This document shows positions 7,736 to 15,161 of a stretch of DNA of 21,824 nucleotides, one piece after another. Position numbers and translations under genes: made by a program. The DNA lies in assembly GCA_900557165.1 (NCBI GenBank), contig USRS01000034.1, positions 1 through 21,824 on the forward strand, written 5' to 3'. The DNA comes from an uncultured Clostridium sp. GTDB lineage: Bacteria > Bacillota > Clostridia > Peptostreptococcales > Peptostreptococcaceae. How positions within the stretch are numbered: position 1 is the first letter of the stretch; every line of letters begins with the position of its first letter. Under the pieces are notes generated by a model, which worked only from the letters and a program-made list of their open reading frames with translations, was not told where the DNA came from and did no database searches.

Positions 7736-9088
7736 TTATCTTAATTCTGGCCAATATTCTTTATTAGCTTCTATCATGTCATCTAATATTTGTTTAGCCA
7801 CATTCATACTTGGAACTGTTTTATTTAATGTAAAGGCTTGTAATGCTTTTTCATAGCTATTTTCTATACAAGCTTCAACTATTAATTTTTCACAGTTTAA
7901 TTGTTGCATCATTAAACCTTGTTGGAATAAAGGTATTGGACCTCTAGCAATTACTTCTGGGCCATCCTTACCTATGTATGCTGGAAGTTCTACCATTGCA
8001 TCATATGGCATGTTTGGAATAGCTCCGCGGTTCTCAGTTATAACTAAGAAACGTGCATGTGTATCATTTTTAATTGCAACTGCTAAATCACTAATCCAAT
8101 CTCCATGTGATCCTGCATAGAATGTTTTTTCATCAATTTTACCAGTTTCTAAATATCGAGCTACACCTTCAAATAAATCTTTTTCACGACCTTCCATTAC
8201 CTCATTTGAACGAGTGCGGTTTGGATCTGTGTGTTCTACAGTTTCTTTACTTAAAAGATAGTAAGTTAAATAAGTATTTGGTAAATACTCTGGGAAACTT
8301 TCTAACATTGTATAAACTGATGTCCAAACATGATTCCAGCTACTTACAGCATGACGATTTCCTACACTTTGAGCTTTCTTAATTCTTTCAATATAAGATT
8401 CTGGTAATAAAATTTTATGTTCTTTTACATATTCTTTAATTTCTGCTAATAAGTCTCTACCCTTGTAATCTATTGATGTAAACCATCCAAAGTGATTTAA
8501 ACCAAAATAGTCATAACGTATATTATGTACATCTTCTATATGTAATGACTCCGCTATCATGTCTATAATAGCTATTGGCATATCACATATATTTATAATT
8601 CTTGCATTTGGTCTTAACTTACGACAAGCCTCAGAAACAATGGCAGCTGGATTAGAATAATTTAATATCCAGTGATCTTTTTTAGCATATTTCTCTACAT
8701 CATCAATTACTTTTATCATAGGATTTATTGTACGTAATCCATATGCCATTCCTCCACAACCACAAGTTTCTTGACCTACACAACCATATTTTAATGGAAT
8801 TTTCTCATCTTGCTCACGCATTTCATATTTACCTACACGCATTTGTGCAAATATAAATGTTGCATCTGTATAAGCTTCTTTTTCATCATTAGTTACAGTT
8901 AATTTAACATCTGTTTTAATATCTTCTCTTAATATCCATTCTACAACAACTGCTACCTTATCTTGACGCTCTTTATCTATATCAAATAAACGAATTTCAT
9001 CAAGATCTAACTCCTTTGCTCTTTGTGCAATTGATTTAACAATACCTGGAGTAAATGTACTTCCTCCACCTACAATAGTAATAATCAT
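7736..9088 (-). CDS. glvA: 6-phospho-alpha-glucosidase, glycoside hydrolase family 4
   Basis: Hydrolyses intracellular 6-phospho-alpha-glucosides such as maltose-6-phosphate to glucose-6-phosphate and glucose, by the family 4 redox mechanism needing NAD+ and a divalent metal (usually Mn2+). 450 residues. The N-terminal Rossmann motif IVGGGSTFTPG (5-15), the metal ligands Cys168 (in ICDMP) and His199 (in GLNHFGW) and the QETCGCGG segment are present. The CDMP tetrad is the published marker of alpha-specific members; beta-specific ones have CN(V/I)P. It is the last gene of the EIIA-licT-EIICB-glvA unit, 46 bp after EIICB, with AGGGGGA before its ATG. The partner transporter is of the maltose/glucose EIICB type, which agrees. 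Confidence 0.93.
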   Translation of the reverse strand: MIITIVGGGSTFTPGIVKSIAQRAKELDLDEIRLFDIDKERQDKVAVVVEWILREDIKTDVKLTVTNDEKEAYTDATFIFAQMRVGKYEMREQDEKIPLKYGCVGQETCGCGGMAYGLRTINPMIKVIDDVEKYAKKDHWILNYSNPAAIVSEACRKLRPNARIINICDMPIAIIDMIAESLHIEDVHNIRYDYFGLNHFGWFTSIDYKGRDLLAEIKEYVKEHKILLPESYIERIKKAQSVGNRHAVSSWNHVWTSVYTMLESFPEYLPNTYLTYYLLSKETVEHTDPNRTRSNEVMEGREKDLFEGVARYLETGKIDEKTFYAGSHGDWISDLAVAIKNDTHARFLVITENRGAIPNMPYDAMVELPAYIGKDGPEVIARGPIPLFQQGLMMQQLNCEKLIVEACIENSYEKALQAFTLNKTVPSMNVAKQILDDMIEANKEYWPELR

Positions 9089-9134
9089 AATTTTTTCCCC
9101 CTATTTAATATTTATTTATAGTTAATATTCATAT

Positions 9135-10691
9135 TTAACATGCTTCTAAATAACTTTCTACTGCACGTCTAACATCTGGTACATGAAGTCCAAAGATTAT
9201 TTGTATATCTTTTCCTTTTCTCACAATACCACTATTAGGCATTAAATTAATTATATCTTCATTAATTTTACTTTCATCTTTAACATTAACACGTAATCTA
9301 GTAATACAATTTTCTACTGTATTAATATTTTCTTTTCCACCTAATCCATTGATTATATTTGCTATATCCTTATTAAGGTAAATTTGCTTTCTTGGCTCTT
9401 TATCAGCACTAGTATTCTCATCTTCACGACCTGGCGTTTTATAATTAAATTTCTTAATTAAGAAGCTGAATACTCCAAAGTATACAACTATTTGTACAAG
9501 CCCTAATAACATCATCACAGGCCAGTGAGTTTTTTCTACACCTACTGTAACATTCATTAAAATAGATGCTAATAGATTTCCTCCACAAAATGCTGTAACA
9601 TCGAAAACTTTTAATAGGGCAATAAATAATCCAGATATTGCTGCATGTACAACAAATAATAATGGAGCACAGAATACAAACATGAAATCTATTGGTTCTG
9701 TTACTGATGCTAATACAGCTGTAACTACTAATGGAATTATTGATGCTCTAACTCTTTTCTTATTTTGCTTATAAGCTGTATGAATAAACGCTAATCCTAT
9801 ACCTATATAACCAAACATCTTTGTAAATCCAGTTGCCATATAGTAAATACTATCTGAGAAACGATCAACTGGTAAGTTCATTTCAGTCATAACTATAGCA
9901 TAAGCTCCTGCAACTGTATCTGAACCAACTTGAAGTACTCCACCTAAATCCGAAAATTGGAATGGAGTATATATTAAATGATGAAGACCTGTTGGTACTA
10001 ATATTCTTTCTAAGAATCCATATAAGAATAAACCAAATGTTCCTGTATTTTTAATTATATTTGCAACTGATGATATCCCTTGTTGAGCTAATGGCCATAT
10101 GAAGTTCATCACTGCACCAAATAAAATAGCTGTAAAGAACATACATATAAAACTAAAGTTTGCTCCAGAATATATTTGTAAAGCTCCTTTGAACTTTTTC
10201 TCACTAGTACGATTAAATACATACCCTGTAATACATCCCAAGATAATACCACCAAATACACTTGTATCTACAACTTGAATTCCCAAAATACTAGCTTGTC
10301 CTGTACCTATTAAACCTAACATTTCACTTGGCTCAGCAAGTTGATTTAATGAAGTCAGTATCGTATTAGATGCTGTAAGGTACATTATGTAACTCATAAA
10401 CCCTATTAATGCTGCTTTATGTTTTTCTTTTTTTGCTAATGCTGCTGGTATACCAATAGCAAATATAACAGAAAGATTATTAATAATAACCATTACACAG
10501 TTATAAATTAAATTTCCAAATATTTTAATTGGCTCCCATTGTAAAAATGGAATCATACCTGTTAGCATATTATTTGTAAGTAATACACCTATTACCATTA
10601 ATATACCTGCGCTTGATAAATACATTAATGGTTGAACCATCGCTTTTGCAAATGTTTCTAATCCTCCAAGTAACTTCTCTTTCAAAACCAT
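9135..10691 (-). CDS. PTS alpha-glucoside (maltose/glucose-type) transporter subunit EIICB
   Basis: Inner-membrane PTS permease that imports and phosphorylates the sugar. 518 residues. Roughly residues 1-410 are the EIIC membrane domain with about ten hydrophobic spans, including the substrate-site region FLERILVPTGLHHLIYTPFQ and TEPIDFMFVFCAPLLF. A hydrophilic linker (~415-440) leads to a C-terminal EIIB domain whose phosphorylated cysteine is Cys462 in ENCITRLRVNV. No EIIA domain is fused; the separate EIIA gene is two genes upstream. Neighbouring 6-phospho-alpha-glucosidase points to maltose-like substrates, as for MalB/GlvC proteins, although the EIIC family also includes glucose and N-acetylglucosamine porters. 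Expression is gated by the RAT/terminator directly upstream. Confidence 0.93.
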   Translation of the reverse strand: MVLKEKLLGGLETFAKAMVQPLMYLSSAGILMVIGVLLTNNMLTGMIPFLQWEPIKIFGNLIYNCVMVIINNLSVIFAIGIPAALAKKEKHKAALIGFMSYIMYLTASNTILTSLNQLAEPSEMLGLIGTGQASILGIQVVDTSVFGGIILGCITGYVFNRTSEKKFKGALQIYSGANFSFICMFFTAILFGAVMNFIWPLAQQGISSVANIIKNTGTFGLFLYGFLERILVPTGLHHLIYTPFQFSDLGGVLQVGSDTVAGAYAIVMTEMNLPVDRFSDSIYYMATGFTKMFGYIGIGLAFIHTAYKQNKKRVRASIIPLVVTAVLASVTEPIDFMFVFCAPLLFVVHAAISGLFIALLKVFDVTAFCGGNLLASILMNVTVGVEKTHWPVMMLLGLVQIVVYFGVFSFLIKKFNYKTPGREDENTSADKEPRKQIYLNKDIANIINGLGGKENINTVENCITRLRVNVKDESKINEDIINLMPNSGIVRKGKDIQIIFGLHVPDVRRAVESYLEAC

Positions 10692-10822
10692 ATCCTCCCT
10701 TATAATTTATTTTTAAAATTCTTCAAAATTTCAATTACATTAATTATTATCTTTTTGAACTCTTTAACTTGAAGAAGACACTACTTTAAATTTATATCTT
10801 TTAAAATTTAAATATTTTATAT

Positions 10823-10875
10823 AAAAAAAGACCCTAAAAAGACATATATGTTAATATGTTATCTTTCTGGGTCTT
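10823..10875 (-). terminator. Intrinsic terminator between licT and EIICB gene, overlapped by RAT
   Basis: On the minus strand AAGACCC (10869-10875) pairs with GGGTCTT (10828-10834), followed by an uninterrupted U-run (from 10829 down to 10823). A further dyad, ACATAT/ATATGT, lies inside the loop. The 5' arm is the 3' end of the RAT, so antiterminator binding and terminator formation exclude each other. Confidence 0.88.
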
Positions 10876-10898
10876 GCCTGCATTACCAGTCACAATCC
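10870..10898 (-). promoter_or_regulatory. RAT: ribonucleic antiterminator site for the LicT-type protein
   Basis: A 29-nt element reading on the minus strand GGATTGTGACTGG, then TAAT, then GCAGGCAAGACC. This is essentially the published LicT/SacT-type RAT consensus (GGATTGTTACTG...GCAGGCAAAACC). It starts 9 nt after the licT stop codon and overlaps the 5' arm of the following terminator. Bound by active LicT, it should allow read-through into the EIICB and glucosidase genes. Confidence 0.92.
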
Positions 10899-10906
10899 AT
10901 TTAAAT

Positions 10907-11722
10907 CTATAAAATTTTTGTTAAGTGTACTAATAGATAAACTTTTTCTGGTTTATCTAAAGTATATTTAAATTCTTTTTCAATATATTTATTTAACTTT
11001 TCTAAATACTCCTCATTTTTAGGATGATTTTTAAGTAAGTAAAAATACATCTCAATCATTTTATCATCCTGTAACGTTTCATTCTTAAAAATTCTTTGAG
11101 CAAGAAACTTAAGATGAGTCATAAAGCGTACTGTACTTAAATTTGATTCATCTAGCTCTATCCCATAACACTCTTTAATCAGGTCCATACTGCCTTTAAC
11201 AAATTTTAAAGTATCATAAGCTAAGTTATCTTTTGATTGCATATTTACAAAATGTAGTGCTATGTATCCAGCTTCATCTTCCGGTAAACGAATATTACAT
11301 ATATTCTCTATAATATCTAAAGCTTTTAAACCTAACTCATATTCTTGTGAATACATAATCTTTATATCTGAAAGCATTAAATTTGGTAAAAAAATATTTT
11401 TCTTTGCTCTCTCTATGGCAAAACTGATATGTTCAATTAAAGATAGTATACCTTTATTGCTAAACTTGCCATCATTACCAGGTATAAGGCCAATAATTTT
11501 TTCAGATGCATCCATAACATCTGAATTAACATTCTTTAACATTTCTAAAAATTTCGTCTGCATATCGTTTTGAACATAGTAAATTTTTTCAATTTTATCT
11601 TGATTAACTTTATCTCCTGGACGTTTATTAAAACCTATTCCAAGTCCTATTAAAATAGCATCTTGTCCCTCATCTGTTACAGTAGCTAATGCATTATTAT
11701 TAAAGATTTTTGCTGCTATCAT
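10907..11722 (-). CDS. licT: BglG/LicT-family transcriptional antiterminator
   Basis: RNA-binding antiterminator controlled by PTS phosphorylation. 271 residues: CAT RNA-binding domain (~1-57, KIFNNNALATV then IGLGIGFNKRPGD), PRD1 (~65-170) and PRD2 (~172-271). The four regulatory histidines are in place: His98 and His157 in PRD1 (LIEHIS, IALHFVN), His203 and His266 in PRD2 (MTHLKF, LLVHLTK). In the family, PRD1 phosphorylation by the EII inhibits and PRD2 phosphorylation by HPr activates. The gene sits 19 bp after EIIA and directly before a consensus RAT, so it most likely controls the EIICB and glucosidase genes and may act on its own leader too. ATG 11722 follows AAAGGAT. The symbol reflects the family; the sugar specificity is inferred from neighbours. 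Confidence 0.92.
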   Translation of the reverse strand: MIAAKIFNNNALATVTDEGQDAILIGLGIGFNKRPGDKVNQDKIEKIYYVQNDMQTKFLEMLKNVNSDVMDASEKIIGLIPGNDGKFSNKGILSLIEHISFAIERAKKNIFLPNLMLSDIKIMYSQEYELGLKALDIIENICNIRLPEDEAGYIALHFVNMQSKDNLAYDTLKFVKGSMDLIKECYGIELDESNLSTVRFMTHLKFLAQRIFKNETLQDDKMIEMYFYLLKNHPKNEEYLEKLNKYIEKEFKYTLDKPEKVYLLVHLTKIL

Positions 11723-11741
11723 ATTGAATTAATCCTTTCTA

Positions 11742-12224
11742 TTATTTGATAACTTCAATAACAGTATTTTGTCCTGCAACAACAGCTCCTCCTGTCATGC
11801 ATTTAATATCTGAGAATTCACTTTGGTTTAATATAATGACCATTGTTGTACAATCAATTCCTTGAGAAATTAATGTCTCTCTTTCAAAAGTTATTATTGG
11901 ATCTCCTTGTTTTACAATACTTCCTTGAGATACTTTATTCTCAAATCCCTGTCCCTTTAAATCTACTGTATCTACACCTATATGAACTAATACTTCTACG
12001 CCGTCATCAGAAAGTATACCAAAGGCATGTTTTGATTCTGGCAGAACTGTTATTTTGCCATCACAAGGTGCTACAACTATACCATTGTCTGGAATAATTG
12101 CTATTCCATCCCCCATTATTTTTTGTGAAAACGTAGAATCGTTAACTTTCTCAATATCAATACTGCTACCATCCACCACTGCTTGTATTTTGTAGTTCTT
12201 ATTTCTTTTTAAAAAACTTAACAC
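11742..12224 (-). CDS. PTS glucose-type EIIA component (Crr-like)
   Basis: Soluble phosphocarrier that takes phosphate from HPr and passes it to the EIIB domain of the EIICB encoded downstream. 160 residues of the glucose/Crr family: GIAIIPDNGIVVAPCDGKIT (40-59), KHAFGI with His66, and VEVLVHIGVDTVDLKGQGF with the phosphorylated His81. It begins at GTG 12224, decided by the AAGGAGG six bases upstream; no ATG start fits as well. It is the first gene of the sugar operon and the only EIIA here, so it completes the EIICB. It could also serve other EIIA-less PTS porters, as Crr-type proteins do in Firmicutes. Confidence 0.93.
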   Translation of the reverse strand: MLSFLKRNKNYKIQAVVDGSSIDIEKVNDSTFSQKIMGDGIAIIPDNGIVVAPCDGKITVLPESKHAFGILSDDGVEVLVHIGVDTVDLKGQGFENKVSQGSIVKQGDPIITFERETLISQGIDCTTMVIILNQSEFSDIKCMTGGAVVAGQNTVIEVIK

Positions 12225-12245
12225 TATATTCCTCCTTATTAATAT

Positions 12246-12285
12246 AAGGATTGCCTTACTTTAACGCAAAAAGGCATGAATCCTT
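12246..12285 (-). promoter_or_regulatory. Leader hairpin competing with the EIIA-leader terminator
   Basis: On the minus strand AAGGATT (12279-12285) pairs with AATCCTT (12246-12252), and inside that GCCTT (12271-12275) pairs with AAGGC (12253-12257). The left side of this hairpin is also the 3' arm of the leader terminator, so the two folds cannot coexist. It ends just before the EIIA ribosome site. Confidence 0.6.
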
Positions 12286-12316
12286 AGAATAAAATAACAC
12301 TCAAGAACTCATGCCT
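12268..12316 (-). terminator. Leader terminator upstream of the EIIA gene
   Basis: AGGCATGAGTTCTTG (12302-12316) pairs with TAAGGATTCATGCCT (12272-12286) on the minus strand: 15 bp including G-U pairs, eight of them perfect at the base, followed by five U. It sits between promoter and first gene, as expected for regulated attenuation. Confidence 0.7.
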
Positions 12317-12332
12317 AATTTAATAGTTACAC
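12310..12332 (-). promoter_or_regulatory. Degenerate RAT-like element in the EIIA leader
   Basis: Minus-strand GTGTAACTATTAAATTAGGC followed by ATG resembles the LicT-type RAT core (GTTACTGATAAAGCAGGC). The apical CTG/CAG pairs are replaced by CTA/TAG, which keeps pairing. It overlaps the 5' arm of the leader terminator, the normal RAT geometry, but lacks the outer GGATT/ACC ends, so the call is tentative. Confidence 0.35.
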
Positions 12333-12347
12333 GTTTCAATTAATTAT

Positions 12348-12376
12348 ATTATAAAACGTTTTCAGATGCATTTCAA
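12348..12376 (-). promoter_or_regulatory. Promoter of the EIIA-licT-EIICB-glvA operon
   Basis: Minus-strand TTGAAA (12371-12376) and TATAAT (12348-12353) are separated by exactly 17 bp. Transcription would start near 12341, leaving a leader of roughly 115 nt before the EIIA GTG. Confidence 0.8.
12351..12364. promoter_or_regulatory. cre-like CcpA site inside the sugar-operon promoter
   Basis: Minus strand TGAAAACGTTTTAT matches the symmetrical catabolite-responsive element TGAAAACGTTTTCA at 12 of 14 positions. It lies between -35 and -10, where CcpA binding would block transcription, as expected for a secondary sugar operon. Confidence 0.65.
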
Positions 12377-12602
12377 CTATTTTTCTATTTTTTTCCATAT
12401 ATTTTATTTTTTATGAAATCCTAAATCTAAAAGTTTCTATTTATTAATATAATCCTCAGTTTTTGTACCATAGATAAATAGATTTTTAAATTCAAGTTCA
12501 ACTTTTATACTTGACCAAATATCATTCAGGTTTTAGGTAGAACTATCTTTTATTTTGAGACAGCCCTTTAATTTAAATATCAAAATTTTTCTTGTAATAA
12601 AT
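12377..12602. other. AT-rich intergenic stretch, possibly with decayed sequence
   Basis: No intact gene. On the minus strand the codons from about 12527 down to 12434 read as a short protein-like stretch (DIWSSIKVELEFKNLFIYGT) ending at a stop, but with a stop shortly before it and no start. Next to it, AGGGCTGTCTCAAAATAAAA (around 12551-12570, minus strand) resembles the terminal sequences of some Firmicute insertion sequences. Both are short; a decayed mobile-element remnant is only a possibility. Confidence 0.25.
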
Positions 12603-12624
12603 AAAAAGAGCTAAAAAGCTCTTT
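12603..12624 (-). terminator. Terminator overlapping the stop codon of the flavoprotein gene
   Basis: AAAGAGCT (12617-12624, minus strand) pairs with AGCTCTTT (12605-12612) around a 4-nt loop, followed by a U-run. The stem includes part of the TAA stop at 12623-12625. Confidence 0.85.
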
Positions 12625-13219
12625 AAATTGATTTTATTTCCTTCATGTAGTTGTCTATCGATTCATTTAATTCCCTTTGAAACTCCTCATTTTCATCATA
12701 AGGTACTTCATCACTGTTGCTCATATATACATTTTCTATAAGCTTAGTATTTATACTTTTAAAGAATAAATCCATCACTATTTGACCACCTAAAAATTGA
12801 TTTTCATATTCAGGCTGTCCTCCTACGGCTATAAACATACCCCTACGTTCCTTCTTTGTATCAATAGAAGGTTTTTTTAATATATATTTACTAGAATAAA
12901 AGGCCTGAGTTCTATCTACTACTGTTTTTACCTTTGTAGATATACTTTGGAAAAACATAGGACTTACCACAATAGTTCCCAGTGAATTATCAAAATCCTT
13001 ATATAAATGAGTCATATCATCTTTTATTACACATTTTCCAGTTCTTTCACAATAACCACAGGCAGTGCAATAATCTATATTCATTTTATAAATATTTTCA
13101 ACTTCATAGGCTATATTATTTTCATCTAGTTTCTTAGTTATATTTTCAATTATTTTACTACAGTTTTTACTTCTTCTAGGGCTTCCATTAATTATTATAA
13201 TATGATTATTTTTTTCCAT
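12623..13219 (-). CDS. Iron-sulfur flavoprotein / NADPH-dependent FMN reductase family
   Basis: Flavodoxin-fold electron carrier of 198 residues. The FMN phosphate loop is IIIINGSPRRSKNCSKII (7-24). A compact cysteine motif, CTACGYCERTGKC (Cys51, 54, 57, 63; C-x2-C-x2-C-x5-C), matches the [4Fe-4S] site of Isf-type iron-sulfur flavoproteins of anaerobes. VVSPMFFQSISTKVKTVVDR and AVGGQPEYENQ are further family segments. Isf proteins take electrons from ferredoxin and can reduce O2 or peroxide in methanogens; the partner here is unknown. It starts 8 bp after the SpoIIE-phosphatase gene with AGGAG before ATG 13219, so the two are very likely cotranscribed and a shared redox-stress or signalling role is possible (inference). 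Confidence 0.88.
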   Translation of the reverse strand: MEKNNHIIIINGSPRRSKNCSKIIENITKKLDENNIAYEVENIYKMNIDYCTACGYCERTGKCVIKDDMTHLYKDFDNSLGTIVVSPMFFQSISTKVKTVVDRTQAFYSSKYILKKPSIDTKKERRGMFIAVGGQPEYENQFLGGQIVMDLFFKSINTKLIENVYMSNSDEVPYDENEEFQRELNESIDNYMKEIKSI

Positions 13220-13227
13220 AACTCCTC

Positions 13228-14994
13228 CTAAATATTTTTAAGCATAAGTATTAAAATATCATCGTCATAATTGTCGCTATTTGAAAATTCTTCTGTTTCT
13301 TTCTTTAAACTTTCTACTATTTTGTCTCTACTATTTTGGTAATTATTTTTTACAAATTCTTTAAGTCTATCAAGTCCATACTCTTCTTTTTCTTGATTTT
13401 TTATTTCCAAAGTCCCATCAGTAAACATAAATATCATTGGAAAGTTTTCTATTGAAAAAGTGTTACTATGGTATTTTACTTCCGGTAATACTCCTATTGG
13501 TATGCCTTTTTTGCAATTTAAATTTTTAACAACTTCTCCATTATCATCAATAATTATAGGACTGTAATGACCAGCATTTGATACAGATAATATATTATTT
13601 TCTGTGTCAAATACACTTATTAGGGATGTGGCAAATACACCCATTTTATCAAATTCATCATATAATATTTTATTTAGATGTGTAGCTATTTCTCCTGGAG
13701 CTTTATATTGATAACATAAAGTTTTAAAAGTTCCCTTTATCATTGCCACCATATAGTTTGCTACTATTCCGTGGCCCATCACATCTGCTATTATAAAGGC
13801 TACTCTATTTTCATCTATTTTATGAGCATAATAAAAGTCTCCACCTACAACTGTAGCTGGTTTATGATAAAACTCTAATTCCTTTTGTTTATTGCATTTT
13901 ATTTTACTATCATTCATTATAAGTTTTTGCTGCTTATTTAATATATTTAATTCCTTTGCAATTAATTTATGCTTTATATTTTGCTCACTATAATCATATA
14001 ATTGTACGGCAACAGTAACTTGTTTTGATAATATGCTTAATATATTTAAGTCATCATCTTCATATTTTTTCCCATTGGTACATAAAATAACACCTATGTT
14101 CTGAGATTCATGACATAATCTATAAAATATATAGCTGTTTAAATCTTTATTTATCTTTTTAGCTTCTTCTTTATCATTTTCATATAATCCCGCCACACTC
14201 TTCTCTAAAAGTAAATCAATAGTTTGTTGTACATCAGAATTTCTTTCTTCTAACTTACAATAAGTTTTAAATAGCTTATTTTCACAATTGTTTTTATCTA
14301 TTAATATAGCAGATTCTTCACTATTTGTAATTTTTTTAGCTATATCACTTAGATGAATTAAAAATTCATCTATATTTTTATTTTGATAAAGTTTTCTAGT
14401 AGCTTCGCTTATAAGTTCTAATGAATTTCTAAGCTTATCTATAACAAAATTCTTTTGACTATTTTTTTCTGTAATTTCTATGGATAAAGCAATTAAAGAT
14501 GCTATAGATGAAACAAAATCAATATCCTCATCTTGTAAAATATCTTTTTCTGTTAAGAAACATGTCATAAATCCAACAACTTTTTTATTGTAGATTAAAG
14601 GAAAGACAATTCTTCCCACATAATGTTCTTTACTTGCTAAGTTTCTCTCCTTTGTTGCTCTTTCATCTTCAAATACATTTTTAATATAAATTATTTTTTT
14701 ATTTTCTACAGCTTCATGTATATAATCAGGATAATCCCTATAAAAATCAAACTTTACACCTCTATTGTCATTAGATTTAAAAGTTTGTCTTATATATTCC
14801 AAGCTATTTGAACACACTAAGTAAGCATGTTTATAGTCATTATTATAAAATAAATTTACACATGCTTTCCTTGGAAAAACAACTTCTAGCATTTTTTCAA
14901 TTATTTTATCCTTTATATCAAAAAAGTTAGTAGATTCTGCAACTAAAGAGGATATCTCCACTAAGTTTTTCATCTTCTTACTTATATTGCTCAT
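13228..14994 (-). CDS. GAF-domain SpoIIE-type (PP2C) serine phosphatase
   Basis: Cytosolic signalling phosphatase, 588 residues, no membrane span. Two GAF sensor domains are inferred from the fold pattern: the first ~15-175 (with VGRIVFPLIYNKKVVGFMTC), the second ~190-345 (with ESQNIGVILCTNGK). A helical linker (~345-375) leads to a SpoIIE/PP2C domain with GGDFYY (384-389), DVMGHG (404-409), NAGHYSP (473-479), FTDGTLE (524-530) and DDDILI (577-582); the metal-binding aspartates are present, so it should be active. Relatives dephosphorylate anti-anti-sigma factors in RsbU/SpoIIE-type partner switches, but no such partner is nearby. ATG 14994 follows AGGAGG by 13 nt, which is rather far; Met8 is a possible alternative start. 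First gene of a unit with the iron-sulfur flavoprotein. Confidence 0.92.
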   Translation of the reverse strand: MSNISKKMKNLVEISSLVAESTNFFDIKDKIIEKMLEVVFPRKACVNLFYNNDYKHAYLVCSNSLEYIRQTFKSNDNRGVKFDFYRDYPDYIHEAVENKKIIYIKNVFEDERATKERNLASKEHYVGRIVFPLIYNKKVVGFMTCFLTEKDILQDEDIDFVSSIASLIALSIEITEKNSQKNFVIDKLRNSLELISEATRKLYQNKNIDEFLIHLSDIAKKITNSEESAILIDKNNCENKLFKTYCKLEERNSDVQQTIDLLLEKSVAGLYENDKEEAKKINKDLNSYIFYRLCHESQNIGVILCTNGKKYEDDDLNILSILSKQVTVAVQLYDYSEQNIKHKLIAKELNILNKQQKLIMNDSKIKCNKQKELEFYHKPATVVGGDFYYAHKIDENRVAFIIADVMGHGIVANYMVAMIKGTFKTLCYQYKAPGEIATHLNKILYDEFDKMGVFATSLISVFDTENNILSVSNAGHYSPIIIDDNGEVVKNLNCKKGIPIGVLPEVKYHSNTFSIENFPMIFMFTDGTLEIKNQEKEEYGLDRLKEFVKNNYQNSRDKIVESLKKETEEFSNSDNYDDDILILMLKNI

Positions 14995-15101
14995 AAATAT
15001 ACCCGTTCCTCCTATAAGATTTCCTTATTATAAAACTTATTGTAACATATTCTCTTTTATTTATATAGATAAATTACCTTACCTTATTTATAAATTGCAT
15101 C

Positions 15102-15132
15102 AAAAAAGGGTATATTCATTTTATGTATACCC
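15102..15132 (-). terminator. Terminator of the small membrane protein gene
   Basis: Minus strand GGGTATA (15126-15132) pairs with TATACCC (15108-15114) and is followed by six T (15107 to 15102). It separates the membrane protein gene from the GAF-SpoIIE gene. Confidence 0.85.
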
Positions 15133-15161
15133 CAATTTAAAATTATTATTTATTCATAGAA

